A stretch of DNA of 64,000 nt, taken from contig NC_020291.1 of the NCBI RefSeq assembly GCF_000340885.1, positions 5,021,001 through 5,085,000 on the forward strand, in the 5' to 3' direction. Positions 17,537 through 26,325 of the stretch are shown here, piece after piece. Origin of the DNA: Clostridium saccharoperbutylacetonicum N1-4(HMT) (GTDB lineage: Bacteria > Bacillota > Clostridia > Clostridiales > Clostridiaceae). The translations under genes and the position numbers were made by a program. The notes below the pieces were generated by a model. That model saw nothing but the letters and a program-made list of their open reading frames with translations, did not search any database and was not told where the DNA came from. Position 1 is the stretch's first letter. Each line of letters opens with the position of its first letter.

Positions 17537-17703
17537 TTTTGTTTCCCCCTGTTATACTAATTTATTTATGATAAAAATACATTTCATGTTGAAAACTAGT
17601 TTGTGCTATATTTTTATTATACATCTTTTCTATTATTAAATTCTAAATATAAGATTTAATAATTTAAAAAAATCCTTAATTAGGTAATTATTTGTTATTG
17701 AAC

Positions 17704-18702
17704 TTATTTAATTGAAGTTGCTGTAGCTGCTGGTATAGCCTTTGTAGTTGTTGATACACCCAATAATTTATCAAATTCCTCTTCTGTAAGTTTAATCTTA
17801 CTAGCTGGCATTTCAACTACTTTTCCTTCTGTTTTACTAGTTGTTGATTTCATTCCAAAATAAAGTTTTCCAAAATCTTTAACTTGTAAATTCATATTGA
17901 AATCACTAGTATAACTATTATCACTAAATGTGTTTTTTGAACTAATAGATGTACCATTTAAAGCCATCTTTATTTCAGCTAATTTTGAAGTAAAGTTTGT
18001 ATTATTAATTTCCTTTTTTGCTTCTGCAATTTGTTCTGCAGTCAACTTTAACTTAAAAGTACTATTTAAATTATCTAAATTATTTGCACCCGCTATAATA
18101 GCTTTTGCTGCTAAATCTACTGTTTGGTTTCCATCAAGATATAAAGTATATTCCCTTCCATTTTGAACATATGGTAAATCTAAATCATTATTTTCACCAA
18201 AAATTAATTTTCCTAATTTCATTAAAGCATCAGGATCATTAGCTAATGCTTTTATTTGTTCTACATTAGCATTAGTTTTAGCATTATTTGAATTTACATC
18301 TGTTCCAATATATTCTTCTTTTATATTGGTCAACTCATTAGGAACAGCTTGTCCTGTTGAAGCATATATTCCTTCTAAAAAACTCTTATTTATATATATT
18401 GTATTTTCATCACAATATAATTTAAGTTCAGGAATATTAATTTTCCCATTTGGATCTTTAAATTTAATATCTGCATACTCATTTTCTTTTGCTTTGTATG
18501 CTGTACACGTGAATGATATATCCTGCTTTATCCCTTGAGCATCTACACCAACTGTTCCTGTTATATCTGAAGTTGTTGATTCCCACTTTTCTACATTATT
18601 AACTTCCTTAATATAGTTTTGAGTAGCTTGACTACATCCAGCCATTGTTCCAACAGTCAAAACTGCTGCCATAATAATCCCTAAAGTTTTTCTTAATTTC
18701 AT
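17704..18702 (-). CDS. lipoprotein of unknown function, tandem copy 2
   Basis: A 332-residue paralogue of the downstream lipoprotein, with the lipobox MAGC at Cys22 after MKLRKTLGIIMAAVL. Shared landmarks are TGQAVPNEL, FGENNDLDLPYVQNGREY and a C-terminal DFGKLYFGMKS. A small insert near residue 145 (NSNNAKTNAN) distinguishes it. The 167-nt gap to copy 1 shows no obvious hairpin, so both may share a transcript. No enzymatic motif is seen; cell-envelope or ligand-binding roles are only guesses. Confidence 0.8.
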   Translation of the reverse strand: MKLRKTLGIIMAAVLTVGTMAGCSQATQNYIKEVNNVEKWESTTSDITGTVGVDAQGIKQDISFTCTAYKAKENEYADIKFKDPNGKINIPELKLYCDENTIYINKSFLEGIYASTGQAVPNELTNIKEEYIGTDVNSNNAKTNANVEQIKALANDPDALMKLGKLIFGENNDLDLPYVQNGREYTLYLDGNQTVDLAAKAIIAGANNLDNLNSTFKLKLTAEQIAEAKKEINNTNFTSKLAEIKMALNGTSISSKNTFSDNSYTSDFNMNLQVKDFGKLYFGMKSTTSKTEGKVVEMPASKIKLTEEEFDKLLGVSTTTKAIPAATATSIK

Positions 18703-18910
18703 TTCTCTTTCCCCCTACAATATTGAATCTTATGATAAGAATACAATACAAGTTAATTATTTACTTTAATAGCATATATTTATTATACCTTCTTTTAATA
18801 AATATAAAATAGTTTTAATATTAAATTAAACTTAATTTTCACTTAAGTTTTTATCACTAATCAAATTCTTTTTAACTATAACAAGCTTATATCTCAACTA
18901 AACTTAACAT

Positions 18911-19015
18911 TATTCAATTATAAAAACTTGAAATTTACAACTTTCTTTTCTTCTCAACAAAAACACTTAAAAAAGTTGCACCTATTGCAATCCAAAGAAC
19001 TGTGAATATATTCAT
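18911..19015 (-). CDS. possible small single-pass membrane protein (34 aa)
   Basis: In the 366-nt gap after the ABC genes, ATG at 19015 has AGGA 7 nt upstream and opens a 34-codon frame. It has a hydrophobic stretch (MNIFTVLWIAIGATFLSVLL) followed by basic RRKESCK. This could be a small regulatory membrane peptide of the ABC exporter operon, or chance. The remainder of the gap (18703-18910) is AT-rich and shows nothing I can name. Confidence 0.3.
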
Positions 19016-19068
19016 CAGAAATTCCTACTTTCTAGTTAACCCAATATTTGATTAGCTACTAATATATT

Positions 19069-19713
19069 TTATACTTCTTTTTTCATACAAATTTTATATG
19101 ATACCAAATATGAACAATATCCAATAATCATTATAATGAAAATGCTACAAACTGATAAAATAATTTCATTATTTAAAATAACCTCTAATAAATATCCTAA
19201 TTCTTTTTTAATAAATTCTGGTAGCATTATTACTAATACAGCTGGTACAATTCCTATAATATTTAGTATTGTCTTTTTTCCATCAAAGCCAATCTTATAA
19301 CTTAATGGGTATTGAATAAATAAAAATATTAATACTGTTATTTCAGATAAAAACATTATTATAATTTCATTATTATCAATTTGATTTATACTAAACATAT
19401 ATATCATTAACATAATTTCAACAGAAAATATGCATATAAACCACAAGAGCAAGTAAAGAAATCTTCCTAAAACCATTTTAGATATCTTAGCTGGAAAAAT
19501 ATAATGTAACTTCTCTATATTTTCATTTCCTTGTGCAATAAATGGCGTATTTACAAAAACCATTTGTATTAGAAGAAAATAGCCTTTTCCATAATAATAC
19601 ATTTTTCTTTCAAAAAATAAATACAATACTATTCCTAATATCGGCACCATCAATAACAAAGTTCTTTTGCTCAACCTTAAATCAAGTTTTAGGTAACTAA
19701 TAGCATCTCTCAT
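19069..19713 (-). CDS. ABC-2-type permease subunit (second)
   Basis: A 214-residue integral membrane protein with about six helices. It is weakly similar to the protein encoded just upstream (both open with M-R-[DE]-A, share NxENIEKLH/NGDKLENIY-type wording near residue 65, and end in YxxSYKIC/YKVSC). It likely forms half of the exporter channel with that paralogue, driven by the ATPase at 20396-21253. GAGG precedes ATG; the gap to the upstream gene is 6 nt, so it is tightly operonic. Substrate unknown. Confidence 0.7.
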   Translation of the reverse strand: MRDAISYLKLDLRLSKRTLLLMVPILGIVLYLFFERKMYYYGKGYFLLIQMVFVNTPFIAQGNENIEKLHYIFPAKISKMVLGRFLYLLLWFICIFSVEIMLMIYMFSINQIDNNEIIIMFLSEITVLIFLFIQYPLSYKIGFDGKKTILNIIGIVPAVLVIMLPEFIKKELGYLLEVILNNEIILSVCSIFIIMIIGYCSYLVSYKICMKKEV

Positions 19714-19719
19714 ATTTCT

Positions 19720-20394
19720 CTAAACCTCTTTTCTATAAAAAATCCAACATGAAACTTTATACGATAAGTAACATATAAATCCTATACTTAATAATTCCAA
19801 AACAATAAAACTTTTTTTATTATTTATAATTAAGTTTCCTATACTATTTAATTGATTTGAATATCTCAATCCCGCCTCTTTCATTTCTATTGGAATAAAT
19901 ATTATAAATGATAGTATTGCCAATGAAGCAATTATAAGTAGGGCAGTTTTAATTACATCTCTTTTAGATTTTTGAGCTTCATAATATAGAGGATAACTTA
20001 TACACATAAGAATTATAGAGATATTTACTACTATTATTAATTCTGTTACAAATAATAGCTCTGGTGAATTGAAATTAAAACAATACAGACTTGTTCCTCC
20101 CAATATACAAATTGTTATTACTAAAGTTAAAATTAGATACATAAATCTTCCCCAAACTATACTGGAGTATTTATTTGGCAGTAAACTATAAATATTCTCT
20201 AATTTATCTCCATTTTCATTTGCAAAAGGTATTCCTATATACAAAATTACAAAAAACATAAATGCTGCTAATCCAATATCAATATATTTCATCATTATAA
20301 ATGTAAAGATTGGAATTAGAATTAAATAGATATATTGCATTTTTGCTTTCATAATCCTCATATCAAATTTAAAACAATTTACGGCTTCCCTCAT
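19720..20394 (-). CDS. ABC-2-type permease subunit (first)
   Basis: An integral membrane protein of 224 residues, about six helices, starting MREAVNCFKFDMR. ATG at 20394 is chosen because AAGGGG lies 8 nt upstream; an upstream ATG at 20472 lies inside the ATPase gene and would add a non-family N-terminus. It pairs with the following gene as an exporter membrane domain. It is regulated by the GntR/YtrA repressor at 21362-21733, judged by context. Confidence 0.75.
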   Translation of the reverse strand: MREAVNCFKFDMRIMKAKMQYIYLILIPIFTFIMMKYIDIGLAAFMFFVILYIGIPFANENGDKLENIYSLLPNKYSSIVWGRFMYLILTLVITICILGGTSLYCFNFNSPELLFVTELIIVVNISIILMCISYPLYYEAQKSKRDVIKTALLIIASLAILSFIIFIPIEMKEAGLRYSNQLNSIGNLIINNKKSFIVLELLSIGFICYLSYKVSCWIFYRKEV

Positions 20395-20395
20395 A

Positions 20396-21253
20396 TTATT
20401 TTCCCCTTGTCCCATTAATATAAAAAACCATAATTTCCTCCATAGAAGGCTTCTCAAACAATAAATTTTCATCTAAATAATTTTTGTCTTCTGAATGAAT
20501 CAATCCTGTAAAACTTATATTTGACAATTTATAACCAATTAACTTTTCTTTCACATCTTCACTTAACTCTCCTGTTCCACCTTTAACTAACAGATGATTT
20601 TCTAAGATGTTTTCTGTTGTGTCAAAAAATACTTTTTCTCCATCATTAATAAAATAAAGATAATCTGTAATCTTTTCTAAATCACTCATAATATGAGTGG
20701 AAAATATAACACTTTTCTCTCCATCTGATATATAGTCTTGTAATATCTCTAAAACTTCACTTCTAACTACTGGATCAAGACCACTAGTTGACTCATCTAA
20801 TAAAAGTAGTTTTGTTTCCCTTGATAAAACAGTTGCAAAAGCCAATTTTGCTTTCATTCCCTTAGAAAATTCCTTTATCTTTTTCTTATAAGGCAACCCC
20901 CATTTTTTTGCATATTGGTCAAACTTACCTTCGTCAAACGAAGAGTAGAAATCTTTTAATGTGTTAATAATATCTTTAAGTGTAAAACATATTGGAAAAT
21001 AGCAGTCATCTCCAATAAAACCTATCATATCTTTATATCCTGCCTCATCCTCATCATATTCTTTACCAAATACTCTTATTTCTCCACTATTTCTCTTTAA
21101 GTGATTCATTATAAGTTTTATTGTAGTAGTTTTCCCTGCTCCATTTTGTCCTATATACCCAAGAATATATCCTTTAGGTAATTCTAAATTTATATTTTTA
21201 ATATAAAATCCCTTAAGATTCTTATTTAAATTTTTTATTTCAAGCGCATTCAT
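20396..21253 (-). CDS. ABC transporter ATP-binding protein (YtrB/BcrA-like)
   Basis: A 285-residue ATPase with Walker A GQNGAGKTT (about 35-43), signature FSKGMKAKL, Walker B LLLLDESTSGLD and switch His in STHIMSD. The signature is the KGM variant usual in Ytr/Bcr-type exporters. It is the first structural gene after the GntR gene, and its stop precedes the permease start by one base. The likely role is export of an antibiotic-like or envelope-active compound, or envelope stress response, by comparison with B. subtilis Ytr. Substrate not shown. Confidence 0.88.
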   Translation of the reverse strand: MNALEIKNLNKNLKGFYIKNINLELPKGYILGYIGQNGAGKTTTIKLIMNHLKRNSGEIRVFGKEYDEDEAGYKDMIGFIGDDCYFPICFTLKDIINTLKDFYSSFDEGKFDQYAKKWGLPYKKKIKEFSKGMKAKLAFATVLSRETKLLLLDESTSGLDPVVRSEVLEILQDYISDGEKSVIFSTHIMSDLEKITDYLYFINDGEKVFFDTTENILENHLLVKGGTGELSEDVKEKLIGYKLSNISFTGLIHSEDKNYLDENLLFEKPSMEEIMVFYINGTRGK

Positions 21254-21361
21254 ATCTTCATTCTCCCTAAATTGATTTTTAGCATTATATACTTTTCAAT
21301 TAACAATTATTTATGAAGTAAGCAAACTCTCTCTTTACAAAAAGTTACTCATTATACAAAA

Positions 21362-21733
21362 TTATTCATTCATAAGAGTTTTTAAAATAAGCATTAATTC
21401 ATCATTTGATATATTTGCTGCCTTTCCATTTTCCATTGCGATTGTAAATGCCTCTTCAATTTTTTTTAAATACTGTTCTTTTACCATTTCTGCATCTTTC
21501 GGAAGCACATAACTTCCTTTTCCCCTAAGGGTTGCTATAAATCCTTCACTTTCAAGATCAGAATAAGCTCTTGTCGTTGTGATAACACTAATTCCCAAAT
21601 CCTTTGCTAGCTGTCTTATTGATGGTAAGAATTCATTTTCTGCAATAGAACCCGTTAAAATCTGCTCTTTTATTTGTGATTTAATTTGTTCATAAATAGG
21701 CAAATCGGATTTATTTGAAAGTAATATTTTCAA
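21362..21733 (-). CDS. GntR-family transcriptional regulator, YtrA subfamily
   Basis: A 123-residue regulator: winged helix-turn-helix (PIYEQIKSQIKEQI, LPSIRQLAKDLGIS, TTTRAYSDLESEG, GKGSYV) at residues 12-77, with a short dimerisation tail and no effector domain. This is typical of the YtrA group that represses adjacent ABC exporters. The start is TTG at 21733, because GGAGGGAG lies 9 nt upstream and a stop closes the frame before it. A long palindrome at 21756-21792 just upstream is the likely operator, giving autoregulation. Confidence 0.9.
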   Translation of the reverse strand: MKILLSNKSDLPIYEQIKSQIKEQILTGSIAENEFLPSIRQLAKDLGISVITTTRAYSDLESEGFIATLRGKGSYVLPKDAEMVKEQYLKKIEEAFTIAMENGKAANISNDELMLILKTLMNE

Positions 21734-21755
21734 ACTTCACTTCTCCCTCCTCGTT

Positions 21756-21792
21756 GTTCATACTGTATATATACAATATATACAGTATGAAC
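21756..21792. promoter_or_regulatory. 37-nt palindromic operator of the GntR/ABC operon
   Basis: Two 17-nt arms, GTTCATACTGTATATAT and its perfect complement, flank the central ACA. The site is 23 nt upstream of the regulator start. It contains the YtrA-type AGTRTA...TAYACT idea in the form ACTGTATA/TATACAGT. The promoter probably lies within it. Confidence 0.65.
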
Positions 21793-21909
21793 AGTTTTGT
21801 CAATACTTTTATATATTTTTTAAAAAAGTATCATCATAATTTATCCTTTCACACTGTGTATATATTAATTCAATCCCTTCTAGAAATTCCGAAATCCAGT
21901 ATACAAAAA

Positions 21910-21950
21910 AAAGATCCTTACGTGACTATTATTGTCATGTAAAGATCTTT
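21910..21950 (-). terminator. hairpin with T-tract far downstream of the symporter gene
   Basis: Arms 21910-21926 and 21934-21950 (AAAGATCCTTACGTGAC / GTCATGTAAAGATCTTT) pair over 17 positions with two imperfect pairs. On the minus strand T7 follows. It would end the transcript of the symporter at 22334, giving a long 3' region that includes the structured element at 22095-22276. Confidence 0.65.
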
Positions 21951-22094
21951 TAATTATAAATATACTATGTTAAGATATTAACTTACAAATGTAATATATA
22001 TACATACTTATAAGACTTAAATTGAAACACTAAACCAGAAATCCAATGCATTTTTCTGGAGCAGGCATGTGAAATTGAGCTGATGAAGGTTTTT

Positions 22095-22276
22095 AATAGG
22101 AGCTTGTTCCATTTACAGCTTGTCCAAAAAGTAAGTGTCCAAATTTTATATTTGGAAACACGAACTTTCTCCCTGGAGCTTTTATATTTGGAACACGCTG
22201 AAATGGCTATAAGCTCCTATTTAGAACCTTCCAGTGAAAATTTCACTAGTTCTGTGGAAGACAAATTTATCGAATT
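22095..22276. other. structured intergenic element, possible ncRNA or degenerate repeat
   Basis: This gap (21951-22333) has no convincing gene. It holds nested complementary segments: AATAGGAGCTT at 22095-22105 with AAGCTCCTATT at 22211-22221; a second GGAGCTT near 22168; CTTCCA...TGGAAG enclosing AGTGAAA-A-TTTCACT (about 22228-22262). Base composition is less AT-rich than its surroundings. A 66-codon frame on the plus strand crosses it but has no coding character. Confidence 0.4.
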
Positions 22277-22333
22277 TCGGTAATTGTTGTATAAGTCTAA
22301 TTCACGTGTCGCATATCTATATTTATTACTAAT

Positions 22334-23734
22334 TTAATTAGCTTCAGCTATAATTTTATCATTTGAATTAAAAACTTCTTTATCTAATTCATTGAAACTC
22401 TTAGCAACTGTTACTGCTGAAACCATTGCTCCATCAACATTAAGTGCTGTTCTTGCCATATCTAATATTGGATCAATTGCAAGTATTCCTCCTGCAAGTG
22501 GGAAGAAACTTCCCATCCCCATACCTGATATTACAACTGATACAGACATTATCGCTGTTCCTGGCAACCCTGCGATTCCAAAAGAACTTATAATTATTGT
22601 AATTACTAGCATTGCATAAAAACTGAAGTCCATTGTAGTCCCAGACATATTAGCAATTGTTATAGCCATTAATGCAGGATATATAGCTGCACAGCCATTC
22701 ATTCCCATGTTAGCTCCAAGACTTCCTGCAAAACTTGCAATTCCTTTCTCAACTCCAACTTTTTTATTTAGAGTTTCTATTGTAACAGGTAATGTTCCAA
22801 GACTTGACCTTGAGGTAAATGCTAAAACTAATGGTTCAGTTACATTTTTTACATACTGAATTGGATTTAATCCATTAAGTGAAACTATTATAAGGTGTAC
22901 AATAAATACAATACTAACGCTCACATATAATGCAATTATGAAGCTAAGTACATTTGTTATTGCCGATATTCCATTTGATGCAATTGTATTTGCAAGTAAT
23001 GGCAAAACAGCATATGGCATAAACCTTATAACTGTTCTAGCTACACTTGTCATAATACTATAAAATGCTTCAATTATATCTACTGCAGGTTTTATAACAT
23101 CTTTATTGCTCTTATTTAATTTTCTTATTGCTATTCCAAGAAATGCTGCAAATATAACAACAGCTACTATATTAGCGTCAGCCATTACTTTTATTGGATT
23201 TGATGGAAGAAGTCCTCTTATTGTATCTACAAATGGAACTATTTCTTTCATTTCTGCTTTGCTTTGAACTGCCTCTACTCCTACTCCAAGTTTAAATAAA
23301 TTACCAACTATTATTGCAATTATTGAAGATATTGCTGTAGTCCCTAGCAAAACTGATATAGATCTAAAAGTAATTTTTCCTAAACTTTTCTGAGCATCCA
23401 TAGTTATTATAACTCTTAACATTGATATGAAAACCAGTGGTACTACGAGCATTTTTAATAGATCCATGAATCCATTACCAACTAATCCATACCATTTTAT
23501 AACTTCGCCTATCCATTTAACATCTCCACTGCTCTTTGGAAAACCAGCTATAAATTGTATAACAACTCCTAGAATTAATCCAGCTGCTGTAGAAATAAGC
23601 ATACGCTTTGAAAAATTCAAACCTGCCTTTTCCAGTTTATATATTATAAATATTAGTCCAATTAATACTGCTATGAATACAAGCGGCATAAAGCTTGTAA
23701 TCATTATAAATTTTGAAAAAAATGTATTTTCCAT
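22334..23734 (-). CDS. L-cystine/dicarboxylate:cation symporter (TcyP-like, DAACS family)
   Basis: A 466-residue transporter with about eight to ten helices and two re-entrant loops. Family motifs are the serine-rich FTSRSSLGTLPVT at about residue 315 and GANMGMNGCA near 350. The N-terminal arrangement and LGxIxF wording resemble B. subtilis TcyP, which takes up cystine, more than glutamate GltP; cystine is thus the first guess, dicarboxylates the second. GGGGATAA precedes ATG. It is monocistronic; the upstream 500-nt gap holds a mosaic repeat. Confidence 0.8.
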   Translation of the reverse strand: MENTFFSKFIMITSFMPLVFIAVLIGLIFIIYKLEKAGLNFSKRMLISTAAGLILGVVIQFIAGFPKSSGDVKWIGEVIKWYGLVGNGFMDLLKMLVVPLVFISMLRVIITMDAQKSLGKITFRSISVLLGTTAISSIIAIIVGNLFKLGVGVEAVQSKAEMKEIVPFVDTIRGLLPSNPIKVMADANIVAVVIFAAFLGIAIRKLNKSNKDVIKPAVDIIEAFYSIMTSVARTVIRFMPYAVLPLLANTIASNGISAITNVLSFIIALYVSVSIVFIVHLIIVSLNGLNPIQYVKNVTEPLVLAFTSRSSLGTLPVTIETLNKKVGVEKGIASFAGSLGANMGMNGCAAIYPALMAITIANMSGTTMDFSFYAMLVITIIISSFGIAGLPGTAIMSVSVVISGMGMGSFFPLAGGILAIDPILDMARTALNVDGAMVSAVTVAKSFNELDKEVFNSNDKIIAEAN

Positions 23735-24012
23735 AATTATCCCCTTCCATTTCTTATAATTCCTATAAATTTAGTAAGATTATATTATCAATTATATTCT
23801 TCTATGTCAATAGCGTGTGTTTTATTTTTTTGTTCTATTATAATCAAATATTTAAATCTTTAAACGGTTTCTCTAATATATACTGATTTTTTATTGATAT
23901 CACTTAAAACTTTTAAATTGTCTGTGACATGTTTAATTAATTATCCATCATTCATCTTCAAAATCCTTTATTTCATAAGGCTCTCAGGTTTCTTAAATTC
24001 TTATTCCTGTAC

Positions 24013-24190
24013 AATAAAAAAATCGCAGGCGACTGTGGGAGCCGTAGATTTTTTTACGCATCTGCATATGAGAACATTTTATGCAGGCGAATATGATTTA
24101 TTTTTTTAAAACATTAAACCTAGTTGATTATTCTATTTCAAAAGGTATCCACAGATTGTCCAACAATATAATTTCCTAAAGAATAAAAAA
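24013..24190. repeat. mosaic dispersed repeat, copy A
   Basis: It begins with AAAAAAATCGCAGGCGACTG, includes GAGAACATTTTATGCAGGCG and the DnaA-box-like GTATCCACA (24145-24153), and ends GAATAAAAAA. It shares its first and middle modules with copy B (38473-38747) and its first and last modules with copy C (39536-39761). The rest of the gap 23735-24012 shows nothing else. Confidence 0.8.
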
Positions 24191-24234
24191 ACTATGTATA
24201 AGCTTAATAGTATTAAGACTCCTTATACATAGTT
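24190..24234 (-). terminator. terminator of the aspartoacylase-like pair
   Basis: A 13-bp outer stem (24190-24202, AACTATGTATAAG, with 24222-24234) encloses an inner CTTAAT/ATTAAG stem. A T-run, supplied by the end of repeat copy A, follows on the minus strand. Confidence 0.8.
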
Positions 24235-24247
24235 ATATATTAGTTTC

Positions 24248-25183
24248 TTATTCATGTAGTCTTCTGATGATTTTATATGCTACTACATTTTCCATTACTA
24301 ACGGTGACTTATGAGCAAAAAATATTATCCCATCAGTAGGAGATATAACTTTTTCTATGACCTCTCCTTCATAAGGATGAATTATCTCAGCAAGTATATC
24401 TCCTCTTTCTACTCCATCTCCGGGATTTTTTAATCCTCTATAAATTCCGGCAGCTGTAGTCTTAACAGAAAGCAAATCATCTTCTTGCAAAACACTTGCT
24501 ATATAGCCACTATGACTAGTATATTTTATTACTCCCATTCTTGTTAAAAATCTCAGAACTGCAACCACCGCATGCTTTGCAGAACTTTCATCAATTTGAT
24601 CTGTAGCATTTGTATATAATGAAAAAGCACTTGATTCCCACATTTGCCAATTATAATTTAAGGTCATTTTATCATATGGTTTAGGTTTACGTATCACTAC
24701 ATATTGCAAGCCAAACAAATTTGCAAGACTTGGACTATGATATCCAGTTTCCATCATTCTTATATGTGGTATAAAATCTCCTGGCATATAAAAACTAGTG
24801 AATTGAATTCCATATGGGTAATCCTTAACCTGTTCAAAAACACCATTCGCAATTCTTTGAGTAGTTTCTCCATTTGCTTGTCCAGGAAACATTCTATTTA
24901 TATCAGTATTATCCATTGCCCAAAATCTTTTTCCTATATTCATGGAATGTGGATTTACACAAGGTATAACAAGAATTTCACGATCTTTTGAAATTGCTCC
25001 TCTATGTTCTAACTTAGTTAAGGTTTTAATTAACTGAGAACAAGTATATAATTGTTGAATTTCATTTCCTCTTATAGCTCCAACTATACAGGCTGTCTTT
25101 TCACCTTTTCCAAATTTATATCCTGTAATTCTCATATCTTCACGATGAGGTGACTTTAAAGTATATATTATTTCCTTTCTCAT
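24248..25183 (-). CDS. aspartoacylase/succinylglutamate desuccinylase-fold protein lacking zinc ligands
   Basis: A 311-residue M14-fold protein paralogous to the gene just upstream. Where that protein has the zinc motif HGDE, this one has RGNE (38-41); where it has DLHAS, this one reads QFTSF. So both zinc histidines are gone, and the catalytic VEMG region is also unlike. The C-terminal barrel-like domain (GDGVERGDILAEI, SPTDGIIFF) is kept. It may be a regulatory or structural partner of the intact paralogue, or have a new activity. Its ATG overlaps the upstream stop by 4 nt, so the two are coupled and probably form a complex. Confidence 0.75.
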   Translation of the reverse strand: MRKEIIYTLKSPHREDMRITGYKFGKGEKTACIVGAIRGNEIQQLYTCSQLIKTLTKLEHRGAISKDREILVIPCVNPHSMNIGKRFWAMDNTDINRMFPGQANGETTQRIANGVFEQVKDYPYGIQFTSFYMPGDFIPHIRMMETGYHSPSLANLFGLQYVVIRKPKPYDKMTLNYNWQMWESSAFSLYTNATDQIDESSAKHAVVAVLRFLTRMGVIKYTSHSGYIASVLQEDDLLSVKTTAAGIYRGLKNPGDGVERGDILAEIIHPYEGEVIEKVISPTDGIIFFAHKSPLVMENVVAYKIIRRLHE

Positions 25184-26115
25184 TTTGTACCTCCAACAAC
25201 CCTTGCAATAAGAGAGCCTTCATAAACTACTGGATATTCTCTTAATGTAAATATTACTCCATCACATGGTGAAAAAACTTTTTCATCTATTTCACCAGAT
25301 AAAGAATTTATTATTTCACCTATTTTTTCACCTTCTCTAACCACATCTAAATGCTTAACAGAAGGCATAAAAACGCCTGAAACATTAGCATTAATAAAGT
25401 TCATTTCCTTTTCTACAGATATTATTGGTTCTCTAACATCAATTACTTCACCCTTCCAGATATTTAACTTTTTCATTAAATTAAATATTCCATCTACCAA
25501 TTGATCTCCATATTCCTTAGTAATTCTCATTCCAACTCCCATTTCTACAAGTAAGGTTGGTATATTTCTTTCATTTAAATTGTATGTAAGAGTAGATTCT
25601 AATACTGTTAATTCTGGATGTATCCATATAAAATTCATATTAAGCAATTTTGCATAAGGTACAAGCTTATCTTTCATATTTTCACTGATTCTTACTTGAG
25701 GTACTTCTCTTAAAAATATGTTACTTGCATGTAAATCTACACAAATATCAGCACCTTCTATATCCTCAATTATTTTTGCTGCTACATGTTCTGCCATAGC
25801 TCCACTTTCTGATCCAGGAAAAATTCTATTCATATCTAAATCAAAAGTTGGCAAGCCCCTATGTACCGAATCTATTCCTAGTGGATTTAAGGATGGATAT
25901 ATATCAACCACTCCATTTAGGCACTTTATATTATCTTGTATTAATTTTATTAATTTATAACATACATACTGCCCCTCTAATTCATCTCCATGCATTCCTG
26001 TAACAATGCATATTCTTTTTTCTTGTCCATTTATATTACTTGGAGTAAGCCTATTTTTCTTGATGATTAAATTTTCATCTACTGCTAATTCCAATGATAC
26101 AACATTTTCTATCAT
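25180..26115 (-). CDS. aspartoacylase/succinylglutamate desuccinylase family zinc enzyme
   Basis: A 311-residue M14 (AspA/AstE) family hydrolase. Zinc ligands His42 and Glu45 in GMHGDELEG and His129 in CVDLHASN are intact, as is the catalytic Glu in LLVEMGVGM. The family removes acyl groups from amino acids (N-acetyl-aspartate, N-succinyl-glutamate, N-acetyl-diaminobutyrate). The substrate here is not determined; neighbours suggest amino-acid use. AAGGAGGG precedes ATG. The stop overlaps the start of the degenerate paralogue. Confidence 0.82.
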   Translation of the reverse strand: MIENVVSLELAVDENLIIKKNRLTPSNINGQEKRICIVTGMHGDELEGQYVCYKLIKLIQDNIKCLNGVVDIYPSLNPLGIDSVHRGLPTFDLDMNRIFPGSESGAMAEHVAAKIIEDIEGADICVDLHASNIFLREVPQVRISENMKDKLVPYAKLLNMNFIWIHPELTVLESTLTYNLNERNIPTLLVEMGVGMRITKEYGDQLVDGIFNLMKKLNIWKGEVIDVREPIISVEKEMNFINANVSGVFMPSVKHLDVVREGEKIGEIINSLSGEIDEKVFSPCDGVIFTLREYPVVYEGSLIARVVGGTK

Positions 26116-26242
26116 AACGCCCTCCTTATGCTTACTGCTACTTTTTATATATATAATACTATATAAAAAATGACTATTTTATTATTTTTCATGTAAAAAA
26201 TTTTTCTTCGAATATATTATAAATATCAGATATAAAAATAGA

Positions 26243-26269
26243 CAAAGACCTCAGTAATGAGCATCTTTG
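26243..26269 (-). terminator. hairpin downstream of the chemoreceptor gene
   Basis: CAAAGACCTCA (26243-26253) pairs with TGAGCATCTTTG (26258-26269) with one bulge. A TCTATTTTTAT stretch follows on the minus strand. Confidence 0.6.
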
Positions 26270-26325
26270 CCTTAATTTAATATTACTACTCCATAATTTT
26301 ATTGTCAAATATTTTAACATAACTG

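Noticed and set aside
20395..20472. Longer start for the first ABC-2 permease
   Set aside because: The extension would read through the ATPase 3' end in another frame and adds a non-family leader; AAGGGG before 20394 is clear.
22083..22283. 66-codon open frame on the plus strand
   Set aside because: It coincides with the nested hairpins of the structured gap, has no ribosome site, and its translation has no coding character.
23894..24109. 71-codon open frame on the plus strand
   Set aside because: It runs into mosaic repeat copy A and has no ribosome site.
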